A stretch of 64,000 nt of DNA from Caballeronia pedi (GCF_001544915.2 NZ_FCOE02000016.1:1-64000); one strand, 5' to 3'; counted from the stretch's first letter, positions 43,284 through 53,696 are shown. Made by a program: numbers and translations. Notes: generated by a model not told the origin, from the letters alone.

Positions 43284-44053
43284 TCCGCCACCCGCACCAC
43301 GACATCCGCCGCAGCAAGACTCTCGGCCATCCACTCAGGCGGCGAGGCATCCGTAAAAAGCGCATCGATCTGACTGAGATGCCCGAGCTTCACGAGCGCG
43401 GCGCGACCAAACTTCGAATGATCGGCGACGAGAAACACCGTGCGCGACTGCTCGACGATCGCCTGCGCCACGCGCACCTCGGCGATATCGAAGTCGCGCA
43501 GCGTGCCGTCCTCCTCGATGCTCGAAATGCCGATGATCCCGAAATCCACCTTGAACATCCGGATGAAGTCGACCGCCTGCTCGCCGACCACGCCCTTGTC
43601 GCGCGCGCGCACCTTCCCGCCCGCGACCAGCAACTCGGCGTCGGATTCGTCCGCGAGAATGTTCGCCACGTTCAGGTTGTTCGTGATGACGCGCAAGCCC
43701 GTGTGCTGACGCAGCGCGCGGGCGACTTCCTCGGTCGTCGTGCCGAGGTTGATGAAGAGCGTCGCCTGATTCGGGATCTCGGACGCGACGAGCCTCGCGA
43801 TGCGCCGCTTCTCTTCGAGATACATATGCTGGCGCGCCGTGTAGGCGGTGTTCTCCGAACTCGTCAGCGCGCTCGCCCCGCCGTGATAACGGCGCAGCAG
43901 ATTCTGGTCGGATAACCAGTTCACGTCGCGGCGGATGGTCTGCGGCGTGACCTGGAATTGCGCGGCCAGGTCTTCGATGGTGGCGAAGCCGTCTCGGGCG
44001 ACACGGTCGAGCAGCGCCCGCTGCCTGCCGTTGAGTGCTTGATCGGATGTCAT
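43280..44053 (-). CDS. glpR: DeoR-family repressor of glycerol 3-phosphate genes
   Basis: 257 residues from the ATG at 44053. The N-terminal HTH is [20 protein letters not shown] and the effector domain carries [14 protein letters not shown] and [18 protein letters not shown]. DeoR-type GlpR binds glycerol 3-phosphate and then leaves its operator. It is divergent from glpK-glpD, with a fitting operator in between. Confidence 0.9.
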   Translation of the reverse strand: MTSDQALNGRQRALLDRVARDGFATIEDLAAQFQVTPQTIRRDVNWLSDQNLLRRYHGGASALTSSENTAYTARQHMYLEEKRRIARLVASEIPNQATLFINLGTTTEEVARALRQHTGLRVITNNLNVANILADESDAELLVAGGKVRARDKGVVGEQAVDFIRMFKVDFGIIGISSIEEDGTLRDFDIAEVRVAQAIVEQSRTVFLVADHSKFGRAALVKLGHLSQIDALFTDASPPEWMAESLAAADVVVRVAD

Positions 44054-44148
44054 CGAAGTGAGCAGAATCGCAAAAAAATGAAAATTAACGGATGCGCGAG
44101 TGTACGACGAAATATACCGCCGCCCGTACTCGGTGTTAGGATGATTGA

Positions 44149-44179
44149 AAACGAATATCTGTATTCGTTTGCGAACATA
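44149..44179. promoter_or_regulatory. GlpR operator between glpR and glpK
   Basis: A perfect inverted repeat AAACGAATA-tctg-TATTCGTTT (44149-44170) overlaps a second site, TTCGTTTGCGAA (44164-44175), flanked by TAT and CATA. The latter agrees at about 16 of 20 positions with the E. coli GlpR consensus WATGTTCGWTAWCGAACATW. It lies 28-58 bases before glpK, a place to block transcription. Confidence 0.72.
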
Positions 44180-44206
44180 ATCACAAGCGGCCAGGGAGTC
44201 GGCGGC

Positions 44207-45742
44207 ATGAGCCAGCAACGTTTCATCCTCGCGCTCGATCAGGGAACGACCAGTTCTCGCGCGCTAGTCTTCGCCCGCTCGGGCAATATCGTCGCGAGCG
44301 CGCAGCGCGAATTCGCGCAGCATTATCCGCAGCCCGGCTGGGTCGAGCACGATCCCGACGATATCTGGCAATCGCAGCTCGATGTCGCACGGGAGGCCAT
44401 GCGGACAGCCGGTGCGCAAGGCTCGGAGATCGCGGCGATCGGCATCGCGAACCAGCGCGAGACGACCTTGTTGTGGGACCGGCGGACGGGCGCCCCCATC
44501 GGGCCCGCCATCGTTTGGCAGGACCGGCGCACCGCCGCGCACTGCGCGCGCCTGATCGAAAGCGGCGCGCAGACGCTGATCGAGCGCAAGACGGGCCTGC
44601 GCATCGATCCGTATTTTTCCGCGACCAAGCTCGCGTGGCTGCTCGACAGCGCGCCGGGCCTGCGCGCGCGTGCGCAACGCGGCGAGCTGGCTTTCGGCAC
44701 CGTCGATAGCTGGCTCGTCTGGAATCTGACCGGTGGCCGCGTCCACGTCACGGATAGTTCGAACGCCGCACGCACCGCGCTCTTCGATATCCGCGCCTGC
44801 CAATGGGACGACGAACTGCTCGCGCTCTTCGATATTCCGCGCGCCGTGCTGCCCGAGGTGATGCCGTCGAGCGGCGTCATCGCGCATACGGATGCCGCGC
44901 TGTTCGGCGCGGCCATTCCGATCACGGGCGTCGCCGGCGACCAGCAGGCTGCGACCTTCGGGCAGGGATGCGTCGAACCGGGTCTCGTCAAGAACACCTA
45001 CGGCACCGGCCTTTTCATGTTGATGAACACGGGCGCGCAGCCCGTTGCATCGCGGCATCGGCTGCTCACGACGATCGGCTGGCAACTCGACGGCCAGCTC
45101 ACGTATGCGCTGGAAGGCGCGGTCTTCATGGGCGGCGCGATCGTGCAATGGCTGCGCGATGGTCTCGGCATCATCGAAAGCGCGCAGGATATCGGCGTGC
45201 TGGCGGCGCAATGCGAATCGAGCGAGGGCGTCGTGCTTGCGCCGGCGTTTGCCGGACTCGGCGCGCCGTACTGGGACCCGTATGCGCGCGGCACCTTGCT
45301 CGGCATGACGCGCGGCACGTCGCGCGCGCATATCGCGCGGGCGGCGCTCGAAGCCATCGCGCTCCAGACCGTCGATGTCCTCGCCGCGATGGAGGCCGAT
45401 GCGGGCATCGCCGTGAGCGAGCTGCGCGCGGACGGCGGCGCGTCGCGAAACGATCTGCTGATGCAGATCCAGGCCGATCTGCTCGCGAAGCCTGTCGTGC
45501 GTCCGCACGTCACCGAGACGACCGCGCTGGGCGCCGCCTGTCTCGCGGGGATCGGTGCGGGCTTCTGGTCCGGTCTCGATGAAATCACGCGCGCGTGGCC
45601 GGCCGCGCGACGCTTCGAGCCCGCGATGTCGGCGCCCGCGCGCGAAGCGCACATCGAAAGATGGCATCGCGCGATCGAGCGCGCCCGCGGCTGGGAAGTA
45701 CCCGAAGCGCCCTCTGTTCCATCCACCTCGGTCACGGCCTGA
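44207..45742 (+). CDS. glpK: Glycerol kinase
   Basis: 511 residues. FGGY-kinase signatures: [17 protein letters not shown] at the start, [12 protein letters not shown], and [19 protein letters not shown] near residue 355. It phosphorylates glycerol with ATP to glycerol 3-phosphate. The ATG at 44207 has AGGGAG ahead. No glycerol facilitator gene is beside it. glpD starts one base after its stop. Confidence 0.95.
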   Translation: MSQQRFILALDQGTTSSRALVFARSGNIVASAQREFAQHYPQPGWVEHDPDDIWQSQLDVAREAMRTAGAQGSEIAAIGIANQRETTLLWDRRTGAPIGPAIVWQDRRTAAHCARLIESGAQTLIERKTGLRIDPYFSATKLAWLLDSAPGLRARAQRGELAFGTVDSWLVWNLTGGRVHVTDSSNAARTALFDIRACQWDDELLALFDIPRAVLPEVMPSSGVIAHTDAALFGAAIPITGVAGDQQAATFGQGCVEPGLVKNTYGTGLFMLMNTGAQPVASRHRLLTTIGWQLDGQLTYALEGAVFMGGAIVQWLRDGLGIIESAQDIGVLAAQCESSEGVVLAPAFAGLGAPYWDPYARGTLLGMTRGTSRAHIARAALEAIALQTVDVLAAMEADAGIAVSELRADGGASRNDLLMQIQADLLAKPVVRPHVTETTALGAACLAGIGAGFWSGLDEITRAWPAARRFEPAMSAPAREAHIERWHRAIERARGWEVPEAPSVPSTSVTA

Positions 45743-45743
45743 C

Positions 45744-47306
45744 ATGCAAGTCACCACACCTTCGGACCGCGCATCGCTGCTGCGCGAAGCGGACCAGACG
45801 CCGCTCTTCGATGTCGTCGTGATCGGCGGCGGCGCGAGCGGTCTCGGCACGGCCGTCGATGCGGCGTCGCGCGGCTATCGAACCTTGCTGCTGGAAGCGC
45901 GCGACTTCGCCAAAGGCACGTCGAGCAAGGCCACCAAGCTCGTGCATGGCGGTGTGCGTTATCTCGCGCAGGGCAACATCCCGCTGGTTCGCGAGGCGCT
46001 GCGCGAGCGCGGCCTGCTCGCGCGCAACGCGCCGCATCTGGTGCATGCGCTCGGCTTCGTCGTGCCGGCGTATCGCTTCGGAGACAAGTTCGTCTACGGC
46101 GCGGGCCTGAAAATGTACGACTGGCTCGCGGGCTCGCTGAATCTCGGCGCGAGCCGCAGCCTCAATCTCGCGCAAACGCGCGCGAAATCGCCGATGCTCG
46201 CCGACAGCCTCGACGGCCACGCGCTGCGCGGCGGCACGCGCTACCTCGACGGCCAGTTCGACGACGCGCGTCTCGCCATCGCGCTGATGCGCACGCTGTT
46301 CGATCTCGGCGGCGTCGCGCTCAACAATGCGGCCGTGCGCGGCGTGGCCTTCGATCGCGCGGCGGGGCATCATCGGCTGTCGGTGACGGATGTCGAAACG
46401 GGCGACAGCTTCAGCATCGGCGCGCGCTGCCTCGTCAACGCGACGGGCGTCTGGGTCGATTCCATCCGCGCGATGGCCGAACCCGGCGTGCGCCCGATCG
46501 TGGCGCCGAGCCAGGGCGTGCATCTGACGTTGCCGGGCCGCTTCCTGCAAAGCAACGACGCGATTCTCGTGCCGAAGACGAAAGACGGCCGCGTGCTGTT
46601 CATGGTGCCGTGGCACGGCCACACGATCGTCGGCACGACTGATACGCCGCGTCAGGACTTGCCGCTCGACCCGCGCGCAAGCGACGAGGATATCGACTTC
46701 ATTCTCGCGACGGCGTCGGATTATCTGTCCGTCAAGCCGACGCGCGATGACGTCCTGAGCGTCTGGGCGGGGCTTCGTCCGCTCGTGAAGGCCGATGGGC
46801 AGGCCTCGACGGCGGCGCTCTCGCGCGAACATACGATCGAAATGAACGCGACGGGCATGATCACCGTGACGGGCGGCAAGTGGACGACGTATCGGCTGAT
46901 GGCGCAGCAGGTCATCGATCTGGCTGTGGCGAAGCGCCTGGTGCCGGATGCGCCGTGCCGGACGGCGTCGTTGCCGTTGCATGGCGCGACGGCGGAGCAG
47001 CACGGCTATTACGGCTCCGATGCGGCGCGGATCGGGCGTTTGCCCGGCGCACAGAACGTGCTGGTGAAGGCGAGTGGTTTGACTGAGGCGCAGACGCGTT
47101 TTGCGGTTCGGGCGGAACTCGCGCGTTGTGTCGAGGATGTGCTGGCGCGGCGCAATCGTGCGCTGTTTCTCGATGCGGCGGCTGCGCGCGACGCCGCGCC
47201 GGAAGTCGCGAGAATCGTGGCGGAAGAGCTTGGGAAACCTGTGCAGTGGCAAGCCGATGAGGTCGCGCGTTTTGAGGCTTTCGCGCGGACGTGGATGTTG
47301 TCGTGA
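45744..47306 (+). CDS. glpD: Glycerol-3-phosphate dehydrogenase, FAD-dependent
   Basis: 520 residues. The FAD fold reads FDVVVIGGGASGLGTAVDAA, followed by GTSSKATKLVHGGVRYL; the C-terminal helical domain is present. It oxidises glycerol 3-phosphate to dihydroxyacetone phosphate at the membrane, passing electrons to quinone. It follows glpK directly and is under the same operator. An 8-base inverted repeat (47317-47324 / 47338-47345) lies just after the stop; without a T-run it is a weak terminator at best. Confidence 0.95.
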   Translation: MQVTTPSDRASLLREADQTPLFDVVVIGGGASGLGTAVDAASRGYRTLLLEARDFAKGTSSKATKLVHGGVRYLAQGNIPLVREALRERGLLARNAPHLVHALGFVVPAYRFGDKFVYGAGLKMYDWLAGSLNLGASRSLNLAQTRAKSPMLADSLDGHALRGGTRYLDGQFDDARLAIALMRTLFDLGGVALNNAAVRGVAFDRAAGHHRLSVTDVETGDSFSIGARCLVNATGVWVDSIRAMAEPGVRPIVAPSQGVHLTLPGRFLQSNDAILVPKTKDGRVLFMVPWHGHTIVGTTDTPRQDLPLDPRASDEDIDFILATASDYLSVKPTRDDVLSVWAGLRPLVKADGQASTAALSREHTIEMNATGMITVTGGKWTTYRLMAQQVIDLAVAKRLVPDAPCRTASLPLHGATAEQHGYYGSDAARIGRLPGAQNVLVKASGLTEAQTRFAVRAELARCVEDVLARRNRALFLDAAAARDAAPEVARIVAEELGKPVQWQADEVARFEAFARTWMLS

Positions 47307-47357
47307 GGTCTGGCTTTCGCCGGACCCGCTAACGAGATCCGGCGAGAAAACCTGATA

Positions 47358-48542
47358 TCAGAACGCGTGCCTCAAGCCCACCATCGCGACGAACTGCGAC
47401 GGTCCCGACGAAGGCGACGCATTCTGCGAATCACCGACGACCGCCACGGCATTCGCAATGGCCAGGCCGCCGCCCGCAGCAACCAGCGATTTGCCACGCG
47501 CATGCTGATACGCCTGCAGCGCATAGAACGTGGTGCGCGCCGACATGCTGTACGTTTCCTCGAACGAAACCTGATGGTATTGCGCCGGATCGGCGATGCC
47601 GTTCGCCTTGCTTGCGCGCGTGTAGCTGTATCCCGCCGCGACATTCACCGCCGGCGTGAACCGATACGTGGCGACTGCGCCGTAGCTATTGAACACCGCT
47701 TCATCGGCAAAGAGCGAACGCGAGCCCGGCGCGTACTGCACGTTGGAGTAGTTGAGGCCGAGCATCAGATCGTTGTACGCATAGCGCGCGGCCGCCGCGA
47801 TCAGTTGCGCGCTTTGCGCGCTCGCGTAGCCGTTGTTCACCGGCGAGTTGATCGCGAAGGTGCCGAGCGCGGGGCTCGTCGCGATGTCCTTCAGCTTGAC
47901 GTAGCCCGCCGCGACCGACACCGGCTTGTAGTCGTAGCGCAACGCGGCGCTGAAATTGCCGCCGCTCGCGATGCTCCCCGGCATGCCGCCAAGCCCGTAC
48001 TGCGCGCTGAACGCGAAACCCGCGATGACCGGCGACGCGTACGTGACCGCGTTGTTGAAACGCAGCGTGGTGTCGAGTGCATCGACGTCGCCGGGATGCG
48101 CGCCGGTCGCGCCGGTCAGCACGCCTGTTGGCCCGAGCGCGCCGACCATGCTGAAGTAGGGCGTGTACTGGCGGCCGAGCGTCAGCGTGCCGTAACGGTC
48201 GTTGCTCAAGCCCATATAGGCTTGCCGGTTGAAGATCGTGCCTGCGCTCGCTTGCGCGCCCGTCAGCGAATTGAAGCCGCTTTCGAGACGGAAGATGGCT
48301 TTGGTGCCGCCGCCGAGATTTTCACTACCGAGGAGGCCGAACTTGCTCGCCTGCAGATTGCCCTGGCTCATGTAGACGTTGGAATGCCCGCGTTGATCGC
48401 TGACATACGCGAACGCGTTATCGACGACGCCATACAACGTAACGCTGCTTTGCGCCGACGCCGTGCCGCACAACGCTCCGATTGCAAGAGTAAAAGACGT
48501 GAGGACGCATGCGCGCGTCCGGGCGCGATTCAAAGACTTCAT
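47358..48542 (-). CDS. General porin, OmpC-like family
   Basis: 394 residues from the ATG at 48542 (MKSLNRARTRACVLTSFTLA). Signal peptide ends at ASAQ, followed by SSVTLYGVVDNAFAYV, the standard first strand of Burkholderia porins, and the C terminus ends in Phe (VGLRHAF). Forms a 16-strand trimer channel for small solutes. It lies downstream of the GH31 gene with only 20 bases between, so it may serve the sugar module. Confidence 0.92.
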   Translation of the reverse strand: MKSLNRARTRACVLTSFTLAIGALCGTASAQSSVTLYGVVDNAFAYVSDQRGHSNVYMSQGNLQASKFGLLGSENLGGGTKAIFRLESGFNSLTGAQASAGTIFNRQAYMGLSNDRYGTLTLGRQYTPYFSMVGALGPTGVLTGATGAHPGDVDALDTTLRFNNAVTYASPVIAGFAFSAQYGLGGMPGSIASGGNFSAALRYDYKPVSVAAGYVKLKDIATSPALGTFAINSPVNNGYASAQSAQLIAAAARYAYNDLMLGLNYSNVQYAPGSRSLFADEAVFNSYGAVATYRFTPAVNVAAGYSYTRASKANGIADPAQYHQVSFEETYSMSARTTFYALQAYQHARGKSLVAAGGGLAIANAVAVVGDSQNASPSSGPSQFVAMVGLRHAF

Positions 48543-48562
48543 TGCTGGTTGTTTCCTTTGGT

Positions 48563-50977
48563 TCAGTGCACGAGACGTACTGTGAGATGACGCCAGCCAT
48601 CGGCAGTGCGCTCGTCGGTCAATTCGCCCGTCACGCAGATCACACTTCGGGTATCCGTTGCAGGCACGCTCACGCGGACTTCGTTCTGCACGCGCGGCAT
48701 CTCGCCGTGCCATTCGATTGCGATGCGCAAGCATTGCGCGTCACTCTCGATAACGACAACCCAGCGGCTTTGAACGCCGTCGCGCCAGGCTTCGCTGTCG
48801 CCGTCGTCCTCGATGCACTCGCCCCGCGCGACGCCGACGCCCGCGCAAGGCAACGCGATGAACGCGCGTTCATCGGCCGGACGCGCGAAGTGCTGCTTCG
48901 CGATGTTCAGCGCAATCGCCTGGCCCTCGCGAATCAGCATGACGGGGCGATGGTGCGGCGCGGGCATGGTCACGCTCTGGCCGCCGTCGAAGACTTCGCC
49001 GCTCCAGTACGACGCCCAGCGCGCACCTGCCGGAAGATAGACTTCACGCTCGGTGCGGCCCGCCTCGACGACGGGCGCGACGAGCAGCGACGCGCCGAGC
49101 ATCATGTCGTCGCCATCGGCGAGGCAAAGCGGATCGTCTGGAAACTCCGCGAACATCGGCCGCAACACGGGTTCGTACGCGCGATGCGACTGCCAAAGCA
49201 GTTCATACAGATACGGAATGAGCCGGTAGCGCAACTTGATCAGCCCGGCGATAACGTTCGTGGTCTCGGGATACATCCACGGTTCGTTGACGGTGCCGTC
49301 GTCATTCCATGAATGAATCGAAAAGCGCGGCAGGAAGATGCCGAACGCGACCCAGCGCGACAGCAACTCGGGCGTCGGCGCCGGGCCCGCGAAGCCGCCG
49401 ATATCATGTCCGCTGTTCGAGACGCCCGACATCGCGAGACCGAGGCCCATCTTCAGATTGAAGCGCAGCGTTTCCCACGACGTGTAGTTGTCGCCCGACC
49501 ACGTCTGCACATAGCGATGCATGCCGACGCCGCCCGAACGCGACACGAGAAACGGCCGCACGCCGGGCGCATGTTCGCGCTGCGCGTCGCGCGACGCGCG
49601 CATCATCAGTTGCGTCTGCAACACCTTGGCTTCGCGTGCCGGGAACGCCTTGCCGAAGCCGCACGCGATCGCGTCGGGACTCCAGATCTCGAATTCGTTG
49701 TTGTCGTTCCATGTCGCGGCGATGCCGTGGCACAAGAGGCTGTCCTTCACGCGCGCCTTCCACCAGTCGATGGTCCGCGGATTCGTGAAGTCGAGATACG
49801 CGCCCACTTCGTCCCAGAACTGCACCCACGCGGGCTCGCCGTCGCGCGCTTCGATCAGCAGGCCGGCATCGGCGACCGATTCGAACAGCGGATGATCCTG
49901 CAACAGACACGGCTTGATGTTCGGGCACAGGCGCACGCCTTCGCGCAGGTAGCTTTCGACGAAACCATCGATATCGGGAAACTTGTCGCGATTCCAGTTG
50001 AACACGTAGCGCTTGCCGCCGATCGACGTATAGCCCGACGACAGATGGAACGAGTCGCACAGAATGTCGTGCTCGCGGCATCGGTCGATGAATTCGGCCA
50101 TGCGCTGTTGCGCGTCGGGGGCGTCGGTGTAGCTCATCGTCGAGCCGGAGTAGCCGAGGCCCCACTTCGGCATCCATGCGGGCCGTCCGGTCAGCCAGGT
50201 GAAGCGGCGCACGGCGTTGAGCGGCGTATCGGGCGAGGCGATGAAGTAGTAGTCGAGATCGCCATGCTCCGCGACGAAATGCCGATAGTGCCCGTGATAG
50301 TTGTCGAGCTCGCGGCCCATGTCGAAGCGGCAATCGGCGAGCGTGTCGTAGAAGAGGCCGAAGCCCGTCGACGTCTGCGGCTGCCACGTCACGTAAAACG
50401 GAATGTGTTTGTAGAGCGGATCGGTCGTGCGGGCGCTGTAGCCCATTGCATCGACATTGCGCATTTCGTAGCTCTGATTCGCGCGATCGAGCGAACCCGC
50501 GCGCTCGCCGAGTCCGACGTAAATTTCATCCGGCATGCGCTCGACATAGTGATACACGCGCTCGTCCCACCAGCCGAAGTTGTACGCCTGCGTCCTGCGA
50601 TCGTTCATCACGTCGTGCCAGCGTCCGTCGCGCCGGATTTGCCACGCACAGAAGCCGCCATCGAGCGCGACAGTCACGCGGATTTGCGACGTTTCGATGA
50701 CGACCTGACCCGCCTCCTCCGACAACGTGAACGGCGCGGGCGTGAAGCCGCTCGTATCGTAGCGGTCGCGTCCTTCGAGCGGCACGTCTTCCTGACCGGG
50801 CGCGATCGCCCATGTGCGCGGGCCGCGCAGTTCGCCATGCGGCAGCACCAGTACGCGGATGATGTCGTCGGCGAGAACGAACAGTTCGATGCGCGCGCCT
50901 TCCGCGCAACGCAGCGCGACACGGTTGTCCGTTCGTTCCGATAGCGCGAAACGCGGACGATTCTTCAAATTGGCCAT
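48563..50977 (-). CDS. Glycoside hydrolase family 31 (alpha-glucosidase/xylosidase type)
   Basis: 804 residues without signal peptide, so cytoplasmic. Nucleophile candidate is the Asp in ATWNDNNEFEIW and acid/base is the Asp in QTWSGDNYTSWE; the N-terminal beta-sandwich and C-terminal domains are present. GH31 enzymes act on alpha-glucosides, alpha-xylosides or related compounds; the DxNE nucleophile form is unusual compared with the DMNE type, and substrate is open. CCGGAGACAC precedes the ATG. The carrier gene follows upstream by 24 bases, forming an uptake and hydrolysis unit. Confidence 0.87.
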   Translation of the reverse strand: MANLKNRPRFALSERTDNRVALRCAEGARIELFVLADDIIRVLVLPHGELRGPRTWAIAPGQEDVPLEGRDRYDTSGFTPAPFTLSEEAGQVVIETSQIRVTVALDGGFCAWQIRRDGRWHDVMNDRRTQAYNFGWWDERVYHYVERMPDEIYVGLGERAGSLDRANQSYEMRNVDAMGYSARTTDPLYKHIPFYVTWQPQTSTGFGLFYDTLADCRFDMGRELDNYHGHYRHFVAEHGDLDYYFIASPDTPLNAVRRFTWLTGRPAWMPKWGLGYSGSTMSYTDAPDAQQRMAEFIDRCREHDILCDSFHLSSGYTSIGGKRYVFNWNRDKFPDIDGFVESYLREGVRLCPNIKPCLLQDHPLFESVADAGLLIEARDGEPAWVQFWDEVGAYLDFTNPRTIDWWKARVKDSLLCHGIAATWNDNNEFEIWSPDAIACGFGKAFPAREAKVLQTQLMMRASRDAQREHAPGVRPFLVSRSGGVGMHRYVQTWSGDNYTSWETLRFNLKMGLGLAMSGVSNSGHDIGGFAGPAPTPELLSRWVAFGIFLPRFSIHSWNDDGTVNEPWMYPETTNVIAGLIKLRYRLIPYLYELLWQSHRAYEPVLRPMFAEFPDDPLCLADGDDMMLGASLLVAPVVEAGRTEREVYLPAGARWASYWSGEVFDGGQSVTMPAPHHRPVMLIREGQAIALNIAKQHFARPADERAFIALPCAGVGVARGECIEDDGDSEAWRDGVQSRWVVVIESDAQCLRIAIEWHGEMPRVQNEVRVSVPATDTRSVICVTGELTDERTADGWRHLTVRLVH

Positions 50978-51001
50978 GATGTGTCTCCGGTTGATTCGAT
51001 C

Positions 51002-52288
51002 TCAGGCGGCCCGTTGCGCCGTTTCTTGCGGATTCGCATCGCTTTTCACGCCGCGCATCAGCACGACGAGCAGCGCCGCGCCGATCAGGTCGAACGCGCC
51101 GAGCGCGGCGAACAGCGGCGTATAGCCGATCGAATCCGCGAGCGCGCCGACCATGAGCGAAAAGCCCAGTCCGCCGATCCACGCCGCCATGCCCGCGAAG
51201 CCGGCGGCGGTGCCGACTTCGCCGGGCTCGAAGACATCGGCGGCGAGCGTGTTGACGAGCGCGGAGATCATCTGATGCGCGAAGCCGCCGACGCAGAACA
51301 GCGCGATGGCTTCATACGGCGACGCGACCAGTCCGATGCACGCCGGCCCGATCATCATGAACGCGCCGAGCACGACGCCCGCGATGCGCGAAGCGACGAG
51401 CGGCAGGCGAAAGCGCTTCATCAGGAACGGCGACAGATAGCCGCCGAACAGCCCGCCCAGGTCGGCGGCGAGGAACGGCAGCCACGCGAACATCGCGATG
51501 TGCTTGAGGTCCATGTGGCGCTCGGTGGCGAGATAGAGCGGAATCCAGAAGCTGAAGGTCTGCCACGCGGGTTCGGCGAAGAAGCGCGCCTGCGCGATCG
51601 CCCAGAAGCGGCGCGTGCCGAGCACTTCGCGGATGCGGCGCTTGCCCTGCGAACGCTGCGCTACCGGCGTTTGCCCGTCCACGATCGCGCGGTGCTCCTT
51701 CTCGCCGATGCGCGGATGCTCGCCCGGTGCGCGATAGAGCCAGTACCAGAACGCGGCCCAGACGAAGCCCATCGCGCCAGTGACGACGAACGCGCTTTGC
51801 CAGCCGTAGCGCAGCGAAAGAAAGACAACGAGCGGCGGCGCGAACAGGGAACCCAACGACGTGCCCGCGTTGAAATAGCCGACCGCAACCGACTTCTCGC
51901 GATTCGGAAACCATTCCGCGACCACCTTCATGCCCGCCGGAATGGCGACGGCCTCCGAAAGGCCCATGAGCCCGCGCATCGCCGCAAGCGACATCCAGCC
52001 CGTGGCGAACGCGTGCGCGATGCCCGTCGCCGACCAGAGGCACGCGAACAGCGCGAAGCCGAGCCGCAGCCCGATGATGTCGATGATGAGCCCGCACACC
52101 GGCTGCATGATCGTATAGCCGACCTGGAACGCGGCGACGACGTAGGAGTATTGCTGCGTGCTCATGTTCATGAGCGTTTTCAGCTCGGAGGCCATGACGC
52201 CGAGCGCATTGCGCGAAAGATAGTTGACGATCGTGCCCGCGCAGACGAGCGCGATGATCCACCAGCGCAAGCCGATGACTGTTTTCAA
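51002..52288 (-). CDS. MFS transporter, ACS (anion:cation symporter) family
   Basis: 428 residues from TTG at 52288, chosen because CGGAGAC lies just ahead and the membrane protein begins there (LKTVIGLRWWIIALVC). Twelve segments; motifs include NYLSRNALGVM, GLSEAVAIPAGMKVVAEWFP and GYFNAGTSLGSLFAPPL, as in hexuronate/glucarate-type carriers. It may import the glycoside or sugar acid cut by the GH31 enzyme. First gene of the unit with GH31 and perhaps the porin. Confidence 0.87.
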   Translation of the reverse strand: MKTVIGLRWWIIALVCAGTIVNYLSRNALGVMASELKTLMNMSTQQYSYVVAAFQVGYTIMQPVCGLIIDIIGLRLGFALFACLWSATGIAHAFATGWMSLAAMRGLMGLSEAVAIPAGMKVVAEWFPNREKSVAVGYFNAGTSLGSLFAPPLVVFLSLRYGWQSAFVVTGAMGFVWAAFWYWLYRAPGEHPRIGEKEHRAIVDGQTPVAQRSQGKRRIREVLGTRRFWAIAQARFFAEPAWQTFSFWIPLYLATERHMDLKHIAMFAWLPFLAADLGGLFGGYLSPFLMKRFRLPLVASRIAGVVLGAFMMIGPACIGLVASPYEAIALFCVGGFAHQMISALVNTLAADVFEPGEVGTAAGFAGMAAWIGGLGFSLMVGALADSIGYTPLFAALGAFDLIGAALLVVLMRGVKSDANPQETAQRAA

Positions 52289-52589
52289 GATGAGTCTCCG
52301 TTGTTCTTGGCGGGCGACGAGCGGCGGCGCGCTGTGCCCGATATTCGGATATCTCAATGATCGAATTCGAATATTCGGTCATCGAAAACCGTCATTTATC
52401 GTACTACCGGCGGGCATATTTATCGCGAATGCGACAAATAATTTCGTTTTTGTTTATAGATGTTCGTTTGCGCGCACGATGACCAGGGCGCAACCGTGCG
52501 CCTCGGGGAAATGCCTAGGCCCGATTTAACCCGCCATTACCCTTTGCCCGCGCGGCTTCCTACACTTCTCTCATCAGGAGGAGGCGCCC
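52289..52589. promoter_or_regulatory. Promoter region of the GH31/MFS unit and glyoxalase gene
   Basis: 300 bases between divergent genes. Three small palindromes cluster near 52340-52377: CCGATATTCGG (near-perfect), TCGAATTCGA and CGAATATTCG. They lie 50-90 bases before the carrier gene and share an ATTCG unit, so they may be operator elements. An AT-rich run (52395-52460) follows. No regulator gene is adjacent. Confidence 0.4.
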
Positions 52590-52988
52590 ATGTCAAAACT
52601 CATTCACACGATGATTCGCGTACAGGATCTGCAGCGCTCGCTCGATTTCTATCAGAAGGCTTTCGACCTCGGCGTCGCGCATCGGCTGGACTTTCCGGAC
52701 TTCACGCTCGCCTATCTGCGCAACGACGAAACGCATGCCGAACTCGAACTCACCTGGAACAAGGGGCGCACCGAGCCCTATACGCATGGCGACGGCTACG
52801 GTCATGTCGCCGTGAGCGTGCCCGATGTGAAAGCCGAGCGCGAGCGCCTGATCGGCCTCGGCCTCACGCCCAATGACGTGCGCGAATTCAAGAACGACGA
52901 CGGCTCGCTGATCGCGCGGTACTTCTTCATTCAGGACCCGGACGGCTACAAGGTCGAAGTGCTCGAACGTCACGGACATTACGAGTAG
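52590..52988 (+). CDS. gloA: Lactoylglutathione lyase (glyoxalase I)
   Basis: 132 residues, single-domain glyoxalase I. Metal ligands: His6 (KLIHTM), Glu in AELELTW, His in YGHVAV and the Glu in KVEVLE near the end. Removes methylglyoxal as its glutathione adduct. AGGAGG precedes the ATG. Monocistronic; divergent from the carrier gene. Confidence 0.93.
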   Translation: MSKLIHTMIRVQDLQRSLDFYQKAFDLGVAHRLDFPDFTLAYLRNDETHAELELTWNKGRTEPYTHGDGYGHVAVSVPDVKAERERLIGLGLTPNDVREFKNDDGSLIARYFFIQDPDGYKVEVLERHGHYE

Positions 52989-53051
52989 TCACAGCGGCAC
53001 CACGCAGGACCACATAAATAAGCTGTTGCAGTGCCCCACAAGGAGACAGAC

Positions 53052-53696
53052 ATGCGAGACACGATCATCCCGATCGTCGCGCAGCGGCGCGCGCACGACG
53101 GTGGACCTCATCACGATCACGATGAAATTGCCGCCGCCCCCCCGAAGATCGCACTGACCCGGCGTGAGTTCCTGCGCGGCACCGGCGTGCTGGTTGGCAC
53201 CATCGCGGCGACGTCGATTTTCGCGAGCCTCGCGCCGAGCCGCGTCTGGGCGCTCGAAATGCAGGGCTTGAGCACGCATCAGGGCGAAGTGCTGCTGCAA
53301 GTGACGCGGCAGATCTATCCGCACGCGACGCTCGATGACGCCGTCTACGCGCTCGTCGTCAAGGATCTCGACGCCAAGGCGAAAGCCGATCCCGCCGTGC
53401 GTCAGCAACTCGCCGACGGCGTCGCTCAACTCGACGCCAAAGCCGGCGCCGACTGGACCAAGCGCACCGCCGGCGACAAGGCGCAGGACGTCGCCGCGCT
53501 CGCGGGCACGCCGTTCTTCAACACGGTTCGCAGCACCGCGGTCGTATCGCTGTACAGCAATCCGATGGCCTACGAGCACTTCGGCTACGGGGCGTCGAGG
53601 GGCGATGGCGGTTATCTGCATCAGGGCTTCAACAGCCTGTCGTGGCTGCCCGATCCGCCCGCGGGCGCGAGCGGTCCCATTCCGACCGACAGTTGA
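53052..53696 (+). CDS. Small (gamma) subunit of a Tat-exported sugar/gluconate-type dehydrogenase
   Basis: 214 residues. Twin-arginine signal (TRREFLRGTGVLVG) around residue 40, preceded by a His-rich run (HHDHDE). The rest matches the gluconate 2-dehydrogenase subunit 3 family, which escorts the flavin subunit through Tat and stabilises it. AAGGAGAC lies ahead of the ATG at 53052; an upstream GTG is less likely. The flavin subunit follows 36 bases later. Confidence 0.85.
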   Translation: MRDTIIPIVAQRRAHDGGPHHDHDEIAAAPPKIALTRREFLRGTGVLVGTIAATSIFASLAPSRVWALEMQGLSTHQGEVLLQVTRQIYPHATLDDAVYALVVKDLDAKAKADPAVRQQLADGVAQLDAKAGADWTKRTAGDKAQDVAALAGTPFFNTVRSTAVVSLYSNPMAYEHFGYGASRGDGGYLHQGFNSLSWLPDPPAGASGPIPTDS

